Notes: generated from the letters alone by a model not told the origin. A DNA stretch of 64,000 nucleotides from UBA5069 sp964560495 (GCA_964560495.1 CAZLMM010000026.1:1-64000); one strand, 5' to 3'; shown: positions 25,904-35,366, counted from the first letter of the stretch. Program-made: numbers and translations.

Positions 25904-26549
25904 GAGGCGTGACCTCACGCACAAATCGCGCCGGCACGCCGACTACCACTGTACGGGCGGGCGCATCACGCACGACCACTGCGCCGGCGCCAACGATAGC
26001 CTCATCGCCAATGTGAATGCGATCTTTGACCGATGCGCCCAAACCCACCCAGGCGGCCCGCCCAATGTGCGCCGAACCGCCCAGGTTCGCCCCACCCGAC
26101 AGCCGCGCTCCTGCTTCCAGGCGACAGCCATGCGCCACCGTTGCACCGGCGCCGATGATCACATTCTCTTCCAGCTCCGCACTCGGGTCGACGATAGCGC
26201 CGGCCTTGATGACGCTTCCCGCGGCCACGTGCGCGCTGCCCGACACGATTGCCCGCGGATGAATGGCTATCGCCAGCGCAAAGCCCCGCGCTCGCAGCAA
26301 ATCGGCCAATCGCAGACGCGCCAGGTTGTGTCCAAAGCCCACGATCACATGGCGCACGCCCGACGCCCACAGGCCATCCAATGCGTCTGCGCCGCCCAAG
26401 ACCGGCGCGTCACAAAACTGCTCGCCTTGCCGTCCCGGGTTGAGGTCATCCAGGAAGCCAACCAATTCATAATCATTGTTGAGTCGAACAATCTCGGCCA
26501 CCACCAGTGCATGGCTCGACGCTCCCCAAATCGCCAGCTTTGGCTTCAT
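25893..26549 (-). CDS. NeuD/PglD-family sugar O/N-acyltransferase
   Basis: 218 residues. N-terminal Rossmann-like domain (KLAIWGASSHALVVAEIV) followed by about ten left-handed beta-helix hexapeptide turns (IVSGSAHVAAGSVIKAGAIV, VIIGAGATVAHGCRLEAGAR, IGDEAIVGAGAVVVRDAPAR), ending in the typical VVVGVPARFV. The family uses acetyl-CoA to acylate amino or hydroxyl groups of UDP/CMP-linked sugars; the active-site His is expected in AHGC. Start ATG overlaps the glycosyltransferase stop by 4 bases and its 3' end overlaps the aminotransferase, so the three are translationally coupled. Confidence 0.88.
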   Translation of the reverse strand: MKPKLAIWGASSHALVVAEIVRLNNDYELVGFLDDLNPGRQGEQFCDAPVLGGADALDGLWASGVRHVIVGFGHNLARLRLADLLRARGFALAIAIHPRAIVSGSAHVAAGSVIKAGAIVDPSAELEENVIIGAGATVAHGCRLEAGARLSGGANLGGSAHIGRAAWVGLGASVKDRIHIGDEAIVGAGAVVVRDAPARTVVVGVPARFVREVTPHDF

Positions 26550-27601
26550 GGCGTTTTTCCCTTGCGCGAAACAGCCCTGCCTTCGCCGCGCCAGCCACCA
26601 GCGAGAAGCGCGATAAAATTTTCCACTGCGTGCATCAACGTCAGTTCGGTTGTTACCAGTTGATGAGCTTCCTCGGCAATTGCCCGGCGCTCCTGTTCGT
26701 ACGTCAGAAAATGGAGTGCAGTATCGGCCAGCTCTGCCACAGGCGCATAGACGATGTGGCGATTTTGCACAAAGGGTGCATGGGGCAACAGCGGCTCGGA
26801 AATCATCATGGCGCGATTAGGCGCAGCCAGATAGAGGCGCAGCAGGTTGCTGTCGTGGGGTTGGCGCAGGATGTTGAGCACAAGCCTGGCGCGGTTGAAC
26901 AGTTCGACACGCTCAGGGCCAAAGACATAGGGATGGTGTATTCCATCGACTCGCAGCATCTTGACTCCCCGTCGCGCCAGAGCAGCCTCGATCTCGTCCA
27001 ACAGCCTGGCCCTACGCCGCGACCCAGGCTTGCCGAGCCACAGCACCGGGATGTCGCGTTCCAGGCGCAGGTCTGCTCCCCAGATCGGATGGGAACCAAG
27101 ATTGATGTGTTGTGCAGGCAGCCCGCGCGCGCAGAGAAAGCGTGTCGTCCAGGCCGATGGGGTCGCCAACGCGTGCAGAGCGCCAATCTGCTGTAGCCAC
27201 ATGAGGTCGCCAAAATAACGGAAGCGATGCCCTTTGTCTTTCAACAATTCCATCAACGGTTGTATGAATGAGAGGCGCAAGCCAGATGACATCGCGCGGC
27301 GTTCCCAGGTCGAACGCATCCGGCTCAGCCATCGGCCAATCCCGATGGGGAAGCGCGGGTCCCAGAACTGCTCGGTGTGCCAGACGACCAATTGCGGCGA
27401 TGACAAACTACCCTGACTGAACCACGGTGTAATTGGGCCAAAGGGACCCATGGTAAAAAGAACATCCACCTCGCCGCGCCCTGCCATCGTCGGCGAAATG
27501 CGCGACACAGGATGACCTAACGCGCCGAAACACTCGGTCACGGCTTCTGCCAGCTCATCGCGCACGCCCCAATGAACGACGCCAACGGAGGGTGATCTCA
27601 T
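26546..27601 (-). CDS. CgeB-like glycosyltransferase
   Basis: 351 residues resembling GT-B proteins of the CgeB/glycosyl-transferase-group-1 type. The N-terminal half binds acceptor (VGVVHWGVRDELAEAV, LVVWHTEQFWDP); the C-terminal half holds the nucleotide-sugar region (VLWLGKPGSRRRARLL, YVFGPERVELFNRARLVLNI, HDSNLLRLYLAAPNRAMMIS). Presumably transfers the amino sugar made by the two following genes. No membrane segment. No clear ribosome site at ATG 27601. It starts 29 bases after the Rieske gene stop. Confidence 0.75.
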   Translation of the reverse strand: MRSPSVGVVHWGVRDELAEAVTECFGALGHPVSRISPTMAGRGEVDVLFTMGPFGPITPWFSQGSLSSPQLVVWHTEQFWDPRFPIGIGRWLSRMRSTWERRAMSSGLRLSFIQPLMELLKDKGHRFRYFGDLMWLQQIGALHALATPSAWTTRFLCARGLPAQHINLGSHPIWGADLRLERDIPVLWLGKPGSRRRARLLDEIEAALARRGVKMLRVDGIHHPYVFGPERVELFNRARLVLNILRQPHDSNLLRLYLAAPNRAMMISEPLLPHAPFVQNRHIVYAPVAELADTALHFLTYEQERRAIAEEAHQLVTTELTLMHAVENFIALLAGGWRGEGRAVSRKGKTP

Positions 27602-27630
27602 CAGCCCGCGCCCAAACAGCTACACATCGC

Positions 27631-28038
27631 TCAAACCTCTTGGCGCTCTAGCGAAAGGTAGATGCTCCCATCCACTACAGTCACGGGATAAGTACGCACC
27701 CGCACCTTGGGATTCGCCAGAGAGCGACCCGTCAACAGGTCGAACTCCCAGGCATGCCAGGGACAGGTAAGGATCTCTCCTGCGCGCCCCCAAATGAACT
27801 GACCCGGCGCTGACGGCAGATAGAGGCCATCGACAGCGCCGCGGCAGAGAGGAGCGCCCTGGTGTGGACACAGGTTGCGCAACGCGCAGAAGACGCCGCT
27901 CACATTGAAGAGGCCGATCTCACGGCCATTCACCGTCACGATTTTGCGTTGACCCGGCGGTATCTCGCTGACTTGGCCGACGAAAACGAAAGAGCCAGAG
28001 AGTAAATCACGGCGCGCGGGCGATTCTGTAGGTGTCAT
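27631..28038 (-). CDS. Rieske [2Fe-2S] protein
   Basis: 135 residues from ATG 28038 (a TTG at 28053 is the only alternative). A single Rieske domain with ligands Cys57/His59 (NLCPHQGAPLC) and Cys92/His95 (ILTCPWHAWEF). Length fits a soluble ferredoxin component or nitrite-reductase-small-subunit-like protein, not a full oxygenase: no mononuclear-iron domain is present. It overlaps the amidohydrolase gene by 32 bases and probably delivers electrons to an enzyme of the same pathway. Pairs of amidohydrolase and small Rieske protein recur in Chloroflexota and Actinobacteria as I recall; the partner oxidase is not in the window. Confidence 0.85.
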   Translation of the reverse strand: MTPTESPARRDLLSGSFVFVGQVSEIPPGQRKIVTVNGREIGLFNVSGVFCALRNLCPHQGAPLCRGAVDGLYLPSAPGQFIWGRAGEILTCPWHAWEFDLLTGRSLANPKVRVRTYPVTVVDGSIYLSLERQEV

Positions 28039-29071
28039 AAGCGTTGTCGGCAAAGATACGTTGACGCAGCGATTCTGGCAAGTTTTCCATCACATGAAGC
28101 GGATTGTCAAAATCCCAGTGTGGGTAATCGCTCGAAAACATGAGAATTTGTTCAGCAGGAAACATCTCGAAGAGTCTTCGCAGGTGGCGAGGGTCGTCCG
28201 GTTCTTCCAAGGGTTGCGTTGTCAAACGCACATGGTCAAGCACATACTCGCTCGGCTTGCGTTTCACCCACGGCGTATCGCTGCGCAGCCCCTTCCAGTT
28301 TTTGTCCAGCCGCCAGAGCAGCGGCGGCAGCCAGGCGACGCCCCCCTCCACAATTACGAATTTGAGTCGAGGAAATCGCTCGAAGACGCCTTCGCAGATC
28401 ATGCTGACCAAGTGTGTCATCAGCCCCGTCTGCGCTAATGTGTGATATTCGATGTAGTGCGAGGGGTGGCCTACAGGTGTGGGCGGGCCGGCAATGCCGG
28501 CGCCTTCGCTAAGCGGATGAACGGCGATGGGCAGGTCGTGACGCAAGGCGGCGTCAAAGATCGGATAGTACACACGCTGGCCCAGAGGCGCGCGCAACCC
28601 TGAACCGAGGTTTACCTGCACGAATTGAGGATGCCCGGCGACGCGCTCGATCTCGCGGGCCGCCAGCTCAGGATCCTGCGCCGCAACAAAAATCGACCCC
28701 AAGATGCGATAGTCATGGCTGAACCAGCGTTCGATCAACCAGTCGTTGTATGCCGCAGCCAGGGCCGCGGCAGCGTCCGCGTTGGCAAGATTCGACAGCG
28801 CAAGTTGATAAGACTCGCCGACCACGATGATGCGCTCCATTTGATAGCGATCGACCAGGTCTTCGACCAGAAAGGCCGGGTCGGAGCCTGGCTGCCCACC
28901 CCCCGGCGGCGCAGCATCCCGGCGCGCTGTAGAAATGGGGTTAGGATAACCATTGTGGGGGTGCAGCAGCTTGCCAGTCAACAGGCGTGTACGCCACGGT
29001 TCAGCCATGTGTTTCGCCAGCTCTTCCAGATGACGCCAACGCACATGTACATCGCAGTCGATGAGTCTCAT
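28007..29071 (-). CDS. Amidohydrolase-family (ACMSD/Amidohydro_2-like) TIM-barrel enzyme
   Basis: 354 residues from ATG 29071 (AGGGG upstream; ATGA overlap with the MFS stop). Metal-site motifs of the decarboxylase/amidohydrolase group: DCDVHVRW at the N-terminus (D-x-H in place of H-x-H), AVHPLSEG, IEYHTLAQTG, and the closing FSSDYPHWDFDN. These match Amidohydro_2 members such as ACMSD and gamma-resorcylate decarboxylase, which often decarboxylate aromatic acids; many relatives are uncharacterised. With the Rieske protein it suggests an aromatic or carboxylate step. Substrate unproven. Confidence 0.82.
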   Translation of the reverse strand: MRLIDCDVHVRWRHLEELAKHMAEPWRTRLLTGKLLHPHNGYPNPISTARRDAAPPGGGQPGSDPAFLVEDLVDRYQMERIIVVGESYQLALSNLANADAAAALAAAYNDWLIERWFSHDYRILGSIFVAAQDPELAAREIERVAGHPQFVQVNLGSGLRAPLGQRVYYPIFDAALRHDLPIAVHPLSEGAGIAGPPTPVGHPSHYIEYHTLAQTGLMTHLVSMICEGVFERFPRLKFVIVEGGVAWLPPLLWRLDKNWKGLRSDTPWVKRKPSEYVLDHVRLTTQPLEEPDDPRHLRRLFEMFPAEQILMFSSDYPHWDFDNPLHVMENLPESLRQRIFADNAYDTYRIARAP

Positions 29072-30501
29072 TCGTTCCCCTTTGCGCACGGCTCCGTGGC
29101 CGACGCGGATTTCATGGCCAACCAGACGAAGAGCCACATGGCGGTGAAGCGGCCTGCCCCGCTTGCCACAAAAATTGCATTGTAGCTCAAAGCATCAACC
29201 ATATAGCCGCCAAGAAGCGGCCCAATCACCGCGCTCACGAAGACAGCAGTCTGATAGAGCGCGGCGGTGCGTGGGCGCTCGTCGTCAGGCGTCAGCTTGA
29301 GCAGCAGATTGAAGTTCGCCAGGTTGAAGCCTGCCCATAGAAAGCCGCCAAGCAAATTGCCCACCACCACCTGCCAGGGCGCTGAATAGATGAGCCACAG
29401 CAGAGGCAAGGTGGCAATCGGGAATCCTGAAGCCAGAAAGACCCACACCATCCCTCTGCGGTCAGCCAAGCGACCGTAGAATAGCTGGCCGACCAACGCG
29501 GCCAGGGCAGAGGAAGCGGCGGCCACACCGACAACCGCCGGGTCTGCACCCATTTCGCGCACCAGATAAACATTGAAGTAAGGGCCGGCCGTGTGCAACG
29601 CCATGTTCCACACAAAGGCAGAGATGATGAACCCCAACAGCCCTGGACTATTGCGTGCGACAACCCACAGGCGCCGGCTGCGCTTATCGGCGGTCCTGCG
29701 CGCCAGGAATGGCGGTTCGTGAATGCGTGAGAAGTAATAGCTGGCGACGAGACCGACCGCAAAACCGAGGGCGAAAACAACCTGATAGCCGAGATACGGG
29801 CTGAGCGCCTCGCTGCTCAGTGTGGCGATGATCCAGCCGGCCAGCGGCGGGGTGAGCAGGGTGGCAATGCCCATGAGGAAGTTACGGATGCTGAAGTAGC
29901 GCCCCCGCATGTATTCGGGCACGATGTCGGCGGTCAAAGATGTCCAGGAGGGATTGCCCAGGTTGACGCCAAAGCCACGGATACTGGTCAAGATCAAGAT
30001 GGTAACCAGGGCGGCGGTCGGCTGGACGATGACCAGGGGGATGAGCGCCATGAGCAAGAGAGGCAGTCGGTAGAGAAAAGCGCTGCCCCAGACGATGATC
30101 GGTTTGCGCTTGCCCACGATTTCCAGCAGCTTTGCGCCAGGAAACAGTGCAATCGCGCCGGCAAGGTTTGCCAGCGCAGTGATCCAGCCAATTTGACCGG
30201 CCGTTGCGCCGTAGGCCAGGGCGAACAGTGGAATATACGTCAGCACCAGCCCATCGCTGCCAGCGGCAAAGATGCCATCCAGCCAGAAGACCCGCAGATT
30301 GTGCACTTGCTCGCGGGTGATCGTGCGGGTGAGTTGGCGGCTGAGCCAGAAGTCCAGCGGATGGCGCAGACGCCGCCAGGCAAAACGGGGAGGAGTATAG
30401 ACCTCAGGTGTTGCAGGCGGATCATCATCTTCCACTCCCTCCGCCTGCTCTCGAAGTCGTTCAGCGCCAACTGCCTGCATTCTCCGCCATCTTTCTAGCA
30501 A
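29068..30501 (-). CDS. MFS transporter, first gene of the operon
   Basis: 477 residues with a long, charged cytoplasmic N-terminus (about 75 residues) before 12 hydrophobic segments. The loop after TM2-3 (GAKLLEIVGKRKPIIVW) has the MFS A-motif character. The start is uncertain: TTG 30501 or ATG 30480. Stop overlaps the amidohydrolase start (ATGA). It resembles uncharacterised Chloroflexota MFS proteins; a drug- or metabolite-efflux role or substrate import are both possible. As first gene of the eight-gene run it likely serves the same metabolite. Confidence 0.82.
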   Translation of the reverse strand: MLERWRRMQAVGAERLREQAEGVEDDDPPATPEVYTPPRFAWRRLRHPLDFWLSRQLTRTITREQVHNLRVFWLDGIFAAGSDGLVLTYIPLFALAYGATAGQIGWITALANLAGAIALFPGAKLLEIVGKRKPIIVWGSAFLYRLPLLLMALIPLVIVQPTAALVTILILTSIRGFGVNLGNPSWTSLTADIVPEYMRGRYFSIRNFLMGIATLLTPPLAGWIIATLSSEALSPYLGYQVVFALGFAVGLVASYYFSRIHEPPFLARRTADKRSRRLWVVARNSPGLLGFIISAFVWNMALHTAGPYFNVYLVREMGADPAVVGVAAASSALAALVGQLFYGRLADRRGMVWVFLASGFPIATLPLLWLIYSAPWQVVVGNLLGGFLWAGFNLANFNLLLKLTPDDERPRTAALYQTAVFVSAVIGPLLGGYMVDALSYNAIFVASGAGRFTAMWLFVWLAMKSASATEPCAKGNE

Positions 30502-30611
30502 CTCGTCTGCAGCCCAACGCTATCGGCCTGTTCTCAGTCGTACTCGTCCCTGCCGCCTTCGAGCGCAAACGTCGAGCAACCAGGCAGAGCAGAACCTGAC
30601 CATCACGACAG

Positions 30612-30640
30612 ATTATACTCTGTGCAGCGCCTGATGGGGA
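30612..30640 (-). promoter_or_regulatory. Candidate promoter of the eight-gene operon
   Basis: On the minus strand TATAAT (30617-30612) is a perfect -10 box with a weak -35 (TCCCCA, 30640-30635) at 17 nt. Predicted start near 30605, about 105 nt before the MFS start. Confidence 0.4.
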
Positions 30641-30674
30641 AGTGGGCGGCCGCTGAATTCCGCGCCCAATAAAA

Positions 30675-30708
30675 CAACGCCCCTGGCTGACAAGAGCCAG
30701 GGGCGTTG
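30675..30708 (-). terminator. Rho-independent terminator of the HtrA gene
   Basis: A perfect 14-bp stem (CAACGCCCCTGGCT with AGCCAGGGGCGTTG, 6-nt loop) followed on the minus strand by TTTTATT. It lies 32 nt after the protease stop. Confidence 0.85.
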
Positions 30709-30739
30709 CGGCAAACGACGCCAAGAGATCGTCCTACGG

Positions 30740-32224
30740 CTAATTCACGCTCACTTCCAGAACCTCGCCAGTGGCGCGCTCGATGACGACTGTTGCGGTC
30801 TGGCTGTCGGTGCTCAGCTCAACCACCCACACCTCGACCCCATTGCGCGTGTCCGGCGTGGCGACCTTCTCGGCAATCTCGCCGTCGAGCATCTCCCCCG
30901 CTTCCTCTTCGGCAATCTGGATCGCCCGGCGGGCGTTGACGCTTTCGTCTGGCTGCTCGGCCACAGGCCGCGTCTGAGGGTTCGCCGGTCGTTCACCAAC
31001 AGTCAGGCTTAGCTCTTTCTGTTCACCCTCGCGCAGCACCGTCAGCGTCACCTCATCTCCTGGCGATGTCTCCGTCACCAGATAGGCAACCAGGTCGTCA
31101 AAGCTGCGCACAGGCTGGCCGTTGAACTGGACGATGATGTCGCCGCCTTGATTGGTGTCAGGGTCGGCGCCTTCGACGCCCGCCTGATCTGCCGGTCCGT
31201 CGGGAATCACGCTGCCCACATAGGCGCCCAACTGGTTGTTTTCCAGGTCAAGTTCTTTCGCCAGTTCCGGCGTGATGCCCGAACCGCTGATGCCCAGATA
31301 CGGATAGGTGAAGCGACCATCGGTGATGAGCGCCGGGATGACGCGCGAGGCGACGGACATGGGAATGGCAAAGCCTACGCCCGAATTGCTGCGCACCGCC
31401 GACTCGATGGCGAAGTTGACGCCCACCACCTCGCCATCCAGGTTGAGCAAAGGACCGCCGGAATTGCCGGGGTTGATGGCGGCGTCAGTCTGAATCACAT
31501 CGGGCAGCGTGTAACGATTCTCGCCGAAACCACCTACGGGATAGCTGCGCCCAATGGCGCTGACGATGCCGGTCGTCATGGTCGCATCCAGGCCAAAGGG
31601 GTTGCCAATGGCGATCACAGTGTACCCGACCCGCAGGTCGCCATTGTCTGCAATCGCCAACGGCTTCCACTCGAAGCCATCGGGCGGCGTCACTTTGATA
31701 ACAGCCAGGTCGGCCTGGGGATCAGTCGCCACGACTTCGGCGTCAGCCCACGTTCCGTCGTAGAAGATGACTGTGATGCTCTCTGCGCCTTCCACGACAT
31801 GGTTGTTGGTGACGATATGCCCGTCGTTGTCATAGATGAAGCCAGAGCCTTGACTCTGCATCTGGGGCATCTCAGGCATGCCAGGCAACTGATCTTCAGG
31901 CATGCCGGGGATCTCGATGGTCGGCGCATTGCCCGTCACCTGAATGCTGACGACAGAAGGCGCAACGACTTCATAGAGATTGGCCAATGCCTCCTGGTCA
32001 TCAACCAATGAAGAATCCAGTTGGAACTGGGCCGCTGCGGTGCGTGCGCCAGCCGGGCTGGCGTCCACCTGACTGCTGGTCCACAAGAGGGGCGCATAGA
32101 ACGCGCCCAACACCAGGGTCAGCGCCAACAAAGCGACAAGCCCCACAACACGTACAGAGGGTCGTCGCCGACGCGGTTTTTCCTTCTCTGGGAGAAGGTC
32201 GAATTGTGGGTCGTACATGGTCAT
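30740..32224 (-). CDS. HtrA/DegP-type serine protease
   Basis: 494 residues. A basic N-terminus (EKPRRRRPSVRV) and one membrane anchor (about 26-50) place the catalytic part outside the membrane. Trypsin-like triad: His142 (TNNHVVEGA), Asp172 (PQADLAVIKV), Ser255 (NPGNSGGPLL). A PDZ domain follows (about 330-415, YLGISGSGITPEL...GDIIVQFNGQPV). Then a C-terminal module of about 75 residues (RAIQIAEEEAGEMLDGE...VVIERATGEVLEVSV) with PepSY-like character, which is unusual for HtrA. Envelope quality control. Good ribosome site (AGGAAGGA) before ATG 32224; ends in a strong terminator. Confidence 0.92.
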   Translation of the reverse strand: MTMYDPQFDLLPEKEKPRRRRPSVRVVGLVALLALTLVLGAFYAPLLWTSSQVDASPAGARTAAAQFQLDSSLVDDQEALANLYEVVAPSVVSIQVTGNAPTIEIPGMPEDQLPGMPEMPQMQSQGSGFIYDNDGHIVTNNHVVEGAESITVIFYDGTWADAEVVATDPQADLAVIKVTPPDGFEWKPLAIADNGDLRVGYTVIAIGNPFGLDATMTTGIVSAIGRSYPVGGFGENRYTLPDVIQTDAAINPGNSGGPLLNLDGEVVGVNFAIESAVRSNSGVGFAIPMSVASRVIPALITDGRFTYPYLGISGSGITPELAKELDLENNQLGAYVGSVIPDGPADQAGVEGADPDTNQGGDIIVQFNGQPVRSFDDLVAYLVTETSPGDEVTLTVLREGEQKELSLTVGERPANPQTRPVAEQPDESVNARRAIQIAEEEAGEMLDGEIAEKVATPDTRNGVEVWVVELSTDSQTATVVIERATGEVLEVSVN

Positions 32225-32395
32225 ACATCCTTCCTAAATTCATGACAGTTTTTTTATCGCCAATGGCAAGCGTGGGAAAGGCGGCTGCCATAGGCGTCAT
32301 TCACACTTGCTTCTCTTTGATCATACCCTGGCTCGCTAAAGACCGGTTGAACGCCAGGTAAGAATACGCTGAGAACATGCAACCCGGCGACGAAG

Positions 32396-35275
32396 TCACG
32401 GTGTGGATGTTGGTTCGGGCCTCGCCTCTGGGGACGGCCCAGGCTGCACGCCCGACAGGGTCGCCAGTTGCTCCAAGACCTGGCCCAGCGCGTCGAGCTC
32501 TGCGCCATAGCCGGCCCAGTCGCCATCGCGCAAATAGGCTTGCGCCTGTTCGTAATGCTCGTTTGCGGCCTGAATGAGCTCCTCGACGGCGCCGCCTGCA
32601 TTCGGTGCGTTGGGCTGCTCCGTCGCGCTCGCCGCAACGATTTCGCCTGCTTCGAGCGCGCGTGCACCCAACTCGACCAGCGTATTGCTCCGCAGCAGGT
32701 CGTTGCCAAAGAGTCTGACCAGAGCCAGCCCCAAGTTCTCGGCCATCACCACTTCTTCGGCTGTCGCCGCGATCACCCGCTTCAGCTCGGGGATCTTACC
32801 GGTGACGGATTGGAGATAGAGGGGCTCCACATAGAGAAGGCTGCCGCCAACGGGGAAGACCAGCAGATTGCCGCGGATCACGCCGCTGCCTTGTTGGTTC
32901 CATAAGGTCAATTGCGCGCTGATGACAGGGTCCTGGTCGATGCGCGCCTCGATCTGTTTTGGCCCGAACGAAAGTGCATCTTTGCCAAAGGTGTAGACGA
33001 TCTTCTCGCCATACTTCCCTGGATCGTTTTGCACCGCCAACCAGGCCACCATGTTTTCACGATTCAGCGGTGTAAAGGGCAGAATCTGCACATAGTCCAG
33101 GTCTTGTTCTTCGGGCAGCTGCATTAGCACGGGATAGGGTTCGACGCGCACGGGTTCGTTCTCGAAGATCTCTTCCGGCCAGGCCCACACATCCTCTTTG
33201 TTATAGAATTCCACCGGATCAGTCATATGATAGGTGCGATAAACCTCTGCCTGGGCCGTGAGAAGGTCTTGCGGATAGCGGATATTGTCCTTCAGGTCGG
33301 CTGGCATGGCGCTCAGGGGCTGAAAGAGAGTCGGGTAGATGCGTCGGTAGGCCTCGATCAACGGCTCTTCATCCGCCACATAAAAAGTCATCTTGCCGTC
33401 ATAGGCATTCGTCACCACCTTGACCGCGTTACGCACATAATTCACGCCATTGAGTGGCTTGCTGTAAGGCAACCGATCGCTTGCTGTAAAGGCATCCAAC
33501 ATCCACACCAAACGCCCGTCATCGCCAACGACGATATAGGGATCGCCGTCGAACAACAGGAATGGCGCAACGTCCTCGACGCGCTCGACGATTTCTCGCC
33601 GCCACAGCAGACGGCTATCGGGGGTGATGTCGCGGTTGAGGATCAAGTTGATGTCCGCCAGATGCACGGCGAAAAGCAGGCGATTCCACCAACTCATGGG
33701 AATACCCGTATCAGCAGAGAAGTGGGTGGTCACATTGCCGTCTTCCCGGGGATAGTCGAATTCGGGCACGCTGGTGCGCCCGATCACATAGTTGGACGTG
33801 CGCTCGCCAAAATAGATCTGCGGTTGCGTGATGGTGATCACGCCTGTGGGTGGCAAGTCTTGCAAGTAGAAAAGTGGCAAGCCGTCGGGCGTCACCTGCG
33901 AGACAGGCGAGGCAGCAACGCCAAAACCGTGGGTGTAGACCAGCCGCTCGTTCACCCATGTGCGCGCCTCAGGGTTCAGGCGCTCAGTCAGTAACTCGCG
34001 CACGCTCAGCATCACCTGGGTGCGCTTGCCGTCGATCATGTAACGGTCGATATCAATGTCATTGAATTCGTAGTACTGACGGAGAGCCTGCACCTGATTG
34101 TAGGTGCGCAAGAGCGGGCGATAATCCCAGAGGCGAATGTTGCGCAACGTGTCTTCGGCTCGAAGCAAACCATCCACTGTCAACTGCTGCCTGGCGTCAT
34201 AGCTCCGCGTCTGTACATCGCTCAGGTCGAAGCCCAGGCGCGTAAAGCGGATGTTTTCCGCAATGAAGGGCATCTCCAGATTCAATTCGTTCGGCCCAAC
34301 ACGGAAACGCTGCACCAGCGCCGGATAGACTGCCCCGGCCACGGTGGCTACGCCCACCCACACGACGATCACGCCGGCAATCGCGCGCCACCCGCGTCCC
34401 AACACCGCCACCGCCACGAGCAATATCGCCGCAATGATGGAAACGATGATCAGCAGATTGTACGCCGGCAGTTGGGCGTTGACATCGGTGTATGTCGCCC
34501 CGAAGACGCTGCCCCGTTCGCTATAAAGCAGCTCAAAAGAGTTAAGCCGGTACTGCCAGGCAAAGAGAAGCAGGATGAGAGCAGCAAGCGCGGCCAGATG
34601 AATCAATGTGCCCCGCTTCATCTGCCACCCTCGCCAACCCGCGCCGCTCACTACTACCACAGCAACAAAGGTTGCGCCCAACGCAATCAACAACCAGCTG
34701 CGTACAAATTCGAGCACAGGCAACGTAAAGAAATAGAAGCCGATGTCTTGGCGAAATAAGGGGTCTTCGACGCCAAACGACGACTGATTCAGGTACAGGA
34801 GGAATGTCTGCCAGGCGCTTGCCGCGGTCAGGCCGAGGAGGAAAGCCACGCCCGCCCCGACAAACATGACGAGCGGCGTGACGCGCAGGCCAAAGCTGGC
34901 TATGATCTGCTGCAAGGGTGTGTCGACCAGCGCCCACGGTTCTATGCGCCGCGCCAAAATGACATTTGCGGCATAGAAAAGATAGAAGATCAGGCTGCCG
35001 GCTGCAAAGAAACTAAACCACCATACATAGTGCGTCCAGAACACCGACACGTAGCCCACGCTGGAGAACCATGTCCAATCGACCAGAAAGCCGATGATGC
35101 GACCACCCAAGAGGAAGAAAATGAAGACGAGGATCAGCCAGAGCCAACGTCGCGACCTTGGTCGCGACTCGCTGGTCTGTTGCGGCATATCGTCTGGCGG
35201 CGGCAGGTCGCCCCCACGCCCCAGCCGGTCTTCCAGTGTGCGTAGTAGCTCATCGAATGGATCGTCTTGTCTCAT
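32396..35275 (-). CDS. UPF0182 family membrane protein
   Basis: 959 residues, near the family's usual length. Seven N-terminal hydrophobic segments (from WLWLILVFIFFLLGGRIIGF on) with the conserved DWTWFSSVGY and QDIGFYFFTLPVLEF blocks, then a large soluble C-terminal part with conserved TTHFSADTGIPMSWWNRLLF, DGDPYIVVGDDGRLVWMLDA and YVRNAVKVVTNAYDG. These are UPF0182 (COG1615) signatures; its role is unknown, often in Actinobacteria, Chloroflexota and Cyanobacteria. The extreme C-terminus is Pro-rich (GPSPEARPEPTSTP). The ATG has no Shine-Dalgarno; TAAGAT lies 9 nt upstream. Confidence 0.92.
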   Translation of the reverse strand: MRQDDPFDELLRTLEDRLGRGGDLPPPDDMPQQTSESRPRSRRWLWLILVFIFFLLGGRIIGFLVDWTWFSSVGYVSVFWTHYVWWFSFFAAGSLIFYLFYAANVILARRIEPWALVDTPLQQIIASFGLRVTPLVMFVGAGVAFLLGLTAASAWQTFLLYLNQSSFGVEDPLFRQDIGFYFFTLPVLEFVRSWLLIALGATFVAVVVVSGAGWRGWQMKRGTLIHLAALAALILLLFAWQYRLNSFELLYSERGSVFGATYTDVNAQLPAYNLLIIVSIIAAILLVAVAVLGRGWRAIAGVIVVWVGVATVAGAVYPALVQRFRVGPNELNLEMPFIAENIRFTRLGFDLSDVQTRSYDARQQLTVDGLLRAEDTLRNIRLWDYRPLLRTYNQVQALRQYYEFNDIDIDRYMIDGKRTQVMLSVRELLTERLNPEARTWVNERLVYTHGFGVAASPVSQVTPDGLPLFYLQDLPPTGVITITQPQIYFGERTSNYVIGRTSVPEFDYPREDGNVTTHFSADTGIPMSWWNRLLFAVHLADINLILNRDITPDSRLLWRREIVERVEDVAPFLLFDGDPYIVVGDDGRLVWMLDAFTASDRLPYSKPLNGVNYVRNAVKVVTNAYDGKMTFYVADEEPLIEAYRRIYPTLFQPLSAMPADLKDNIRYPQDLLTAQAEVYRTYHMTDPVEFYNKEDVWAWPEEIFENEPVRVEPYPVLMQLPEEQDLDYVQILPFTPLNRENMVAWLAVQNDPGKYGEKIVYTFGKDALSFGPKQIEARIDQDPVISAQLTLWNQQGSGVIRGNLLVFPVGGSLLYVEPLYLQSVTGKIPELKRVIAATAEEVVMAENLGLALVRLFGNDLLRSNTLVELGARALEAGEIVAASATEQPNAPNAGGAVEELIQAANEHYEQAQAYLRDGDWAGYGAELDALGQVLEQLATLSGVQPGPSPEARPEPTSTP

Positions 35276-35354
35276 AGTGACTCGATCTTAGCAGAGGCAG
35301 GCGGACATCCCTGTGATGCGTCTCCCGATTGGGTGTAATTCAAGTTGGAGGCAT

Positions 35355-35360
35355 TATAAT
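35355..35360 (+). promoter_or_regulatory. Consensus -10 box 6 nt before a start codon
   Basis: TATAAT at 35355-35360 is followed after 6 nt by ATGATG (35367). The nearest -35-like TTGGGT (35329) is 20 nt away. Transcription would begin at or next to the start codon. Confidence 0.45.
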
Positions 35361-35366
35361 GCCAGA

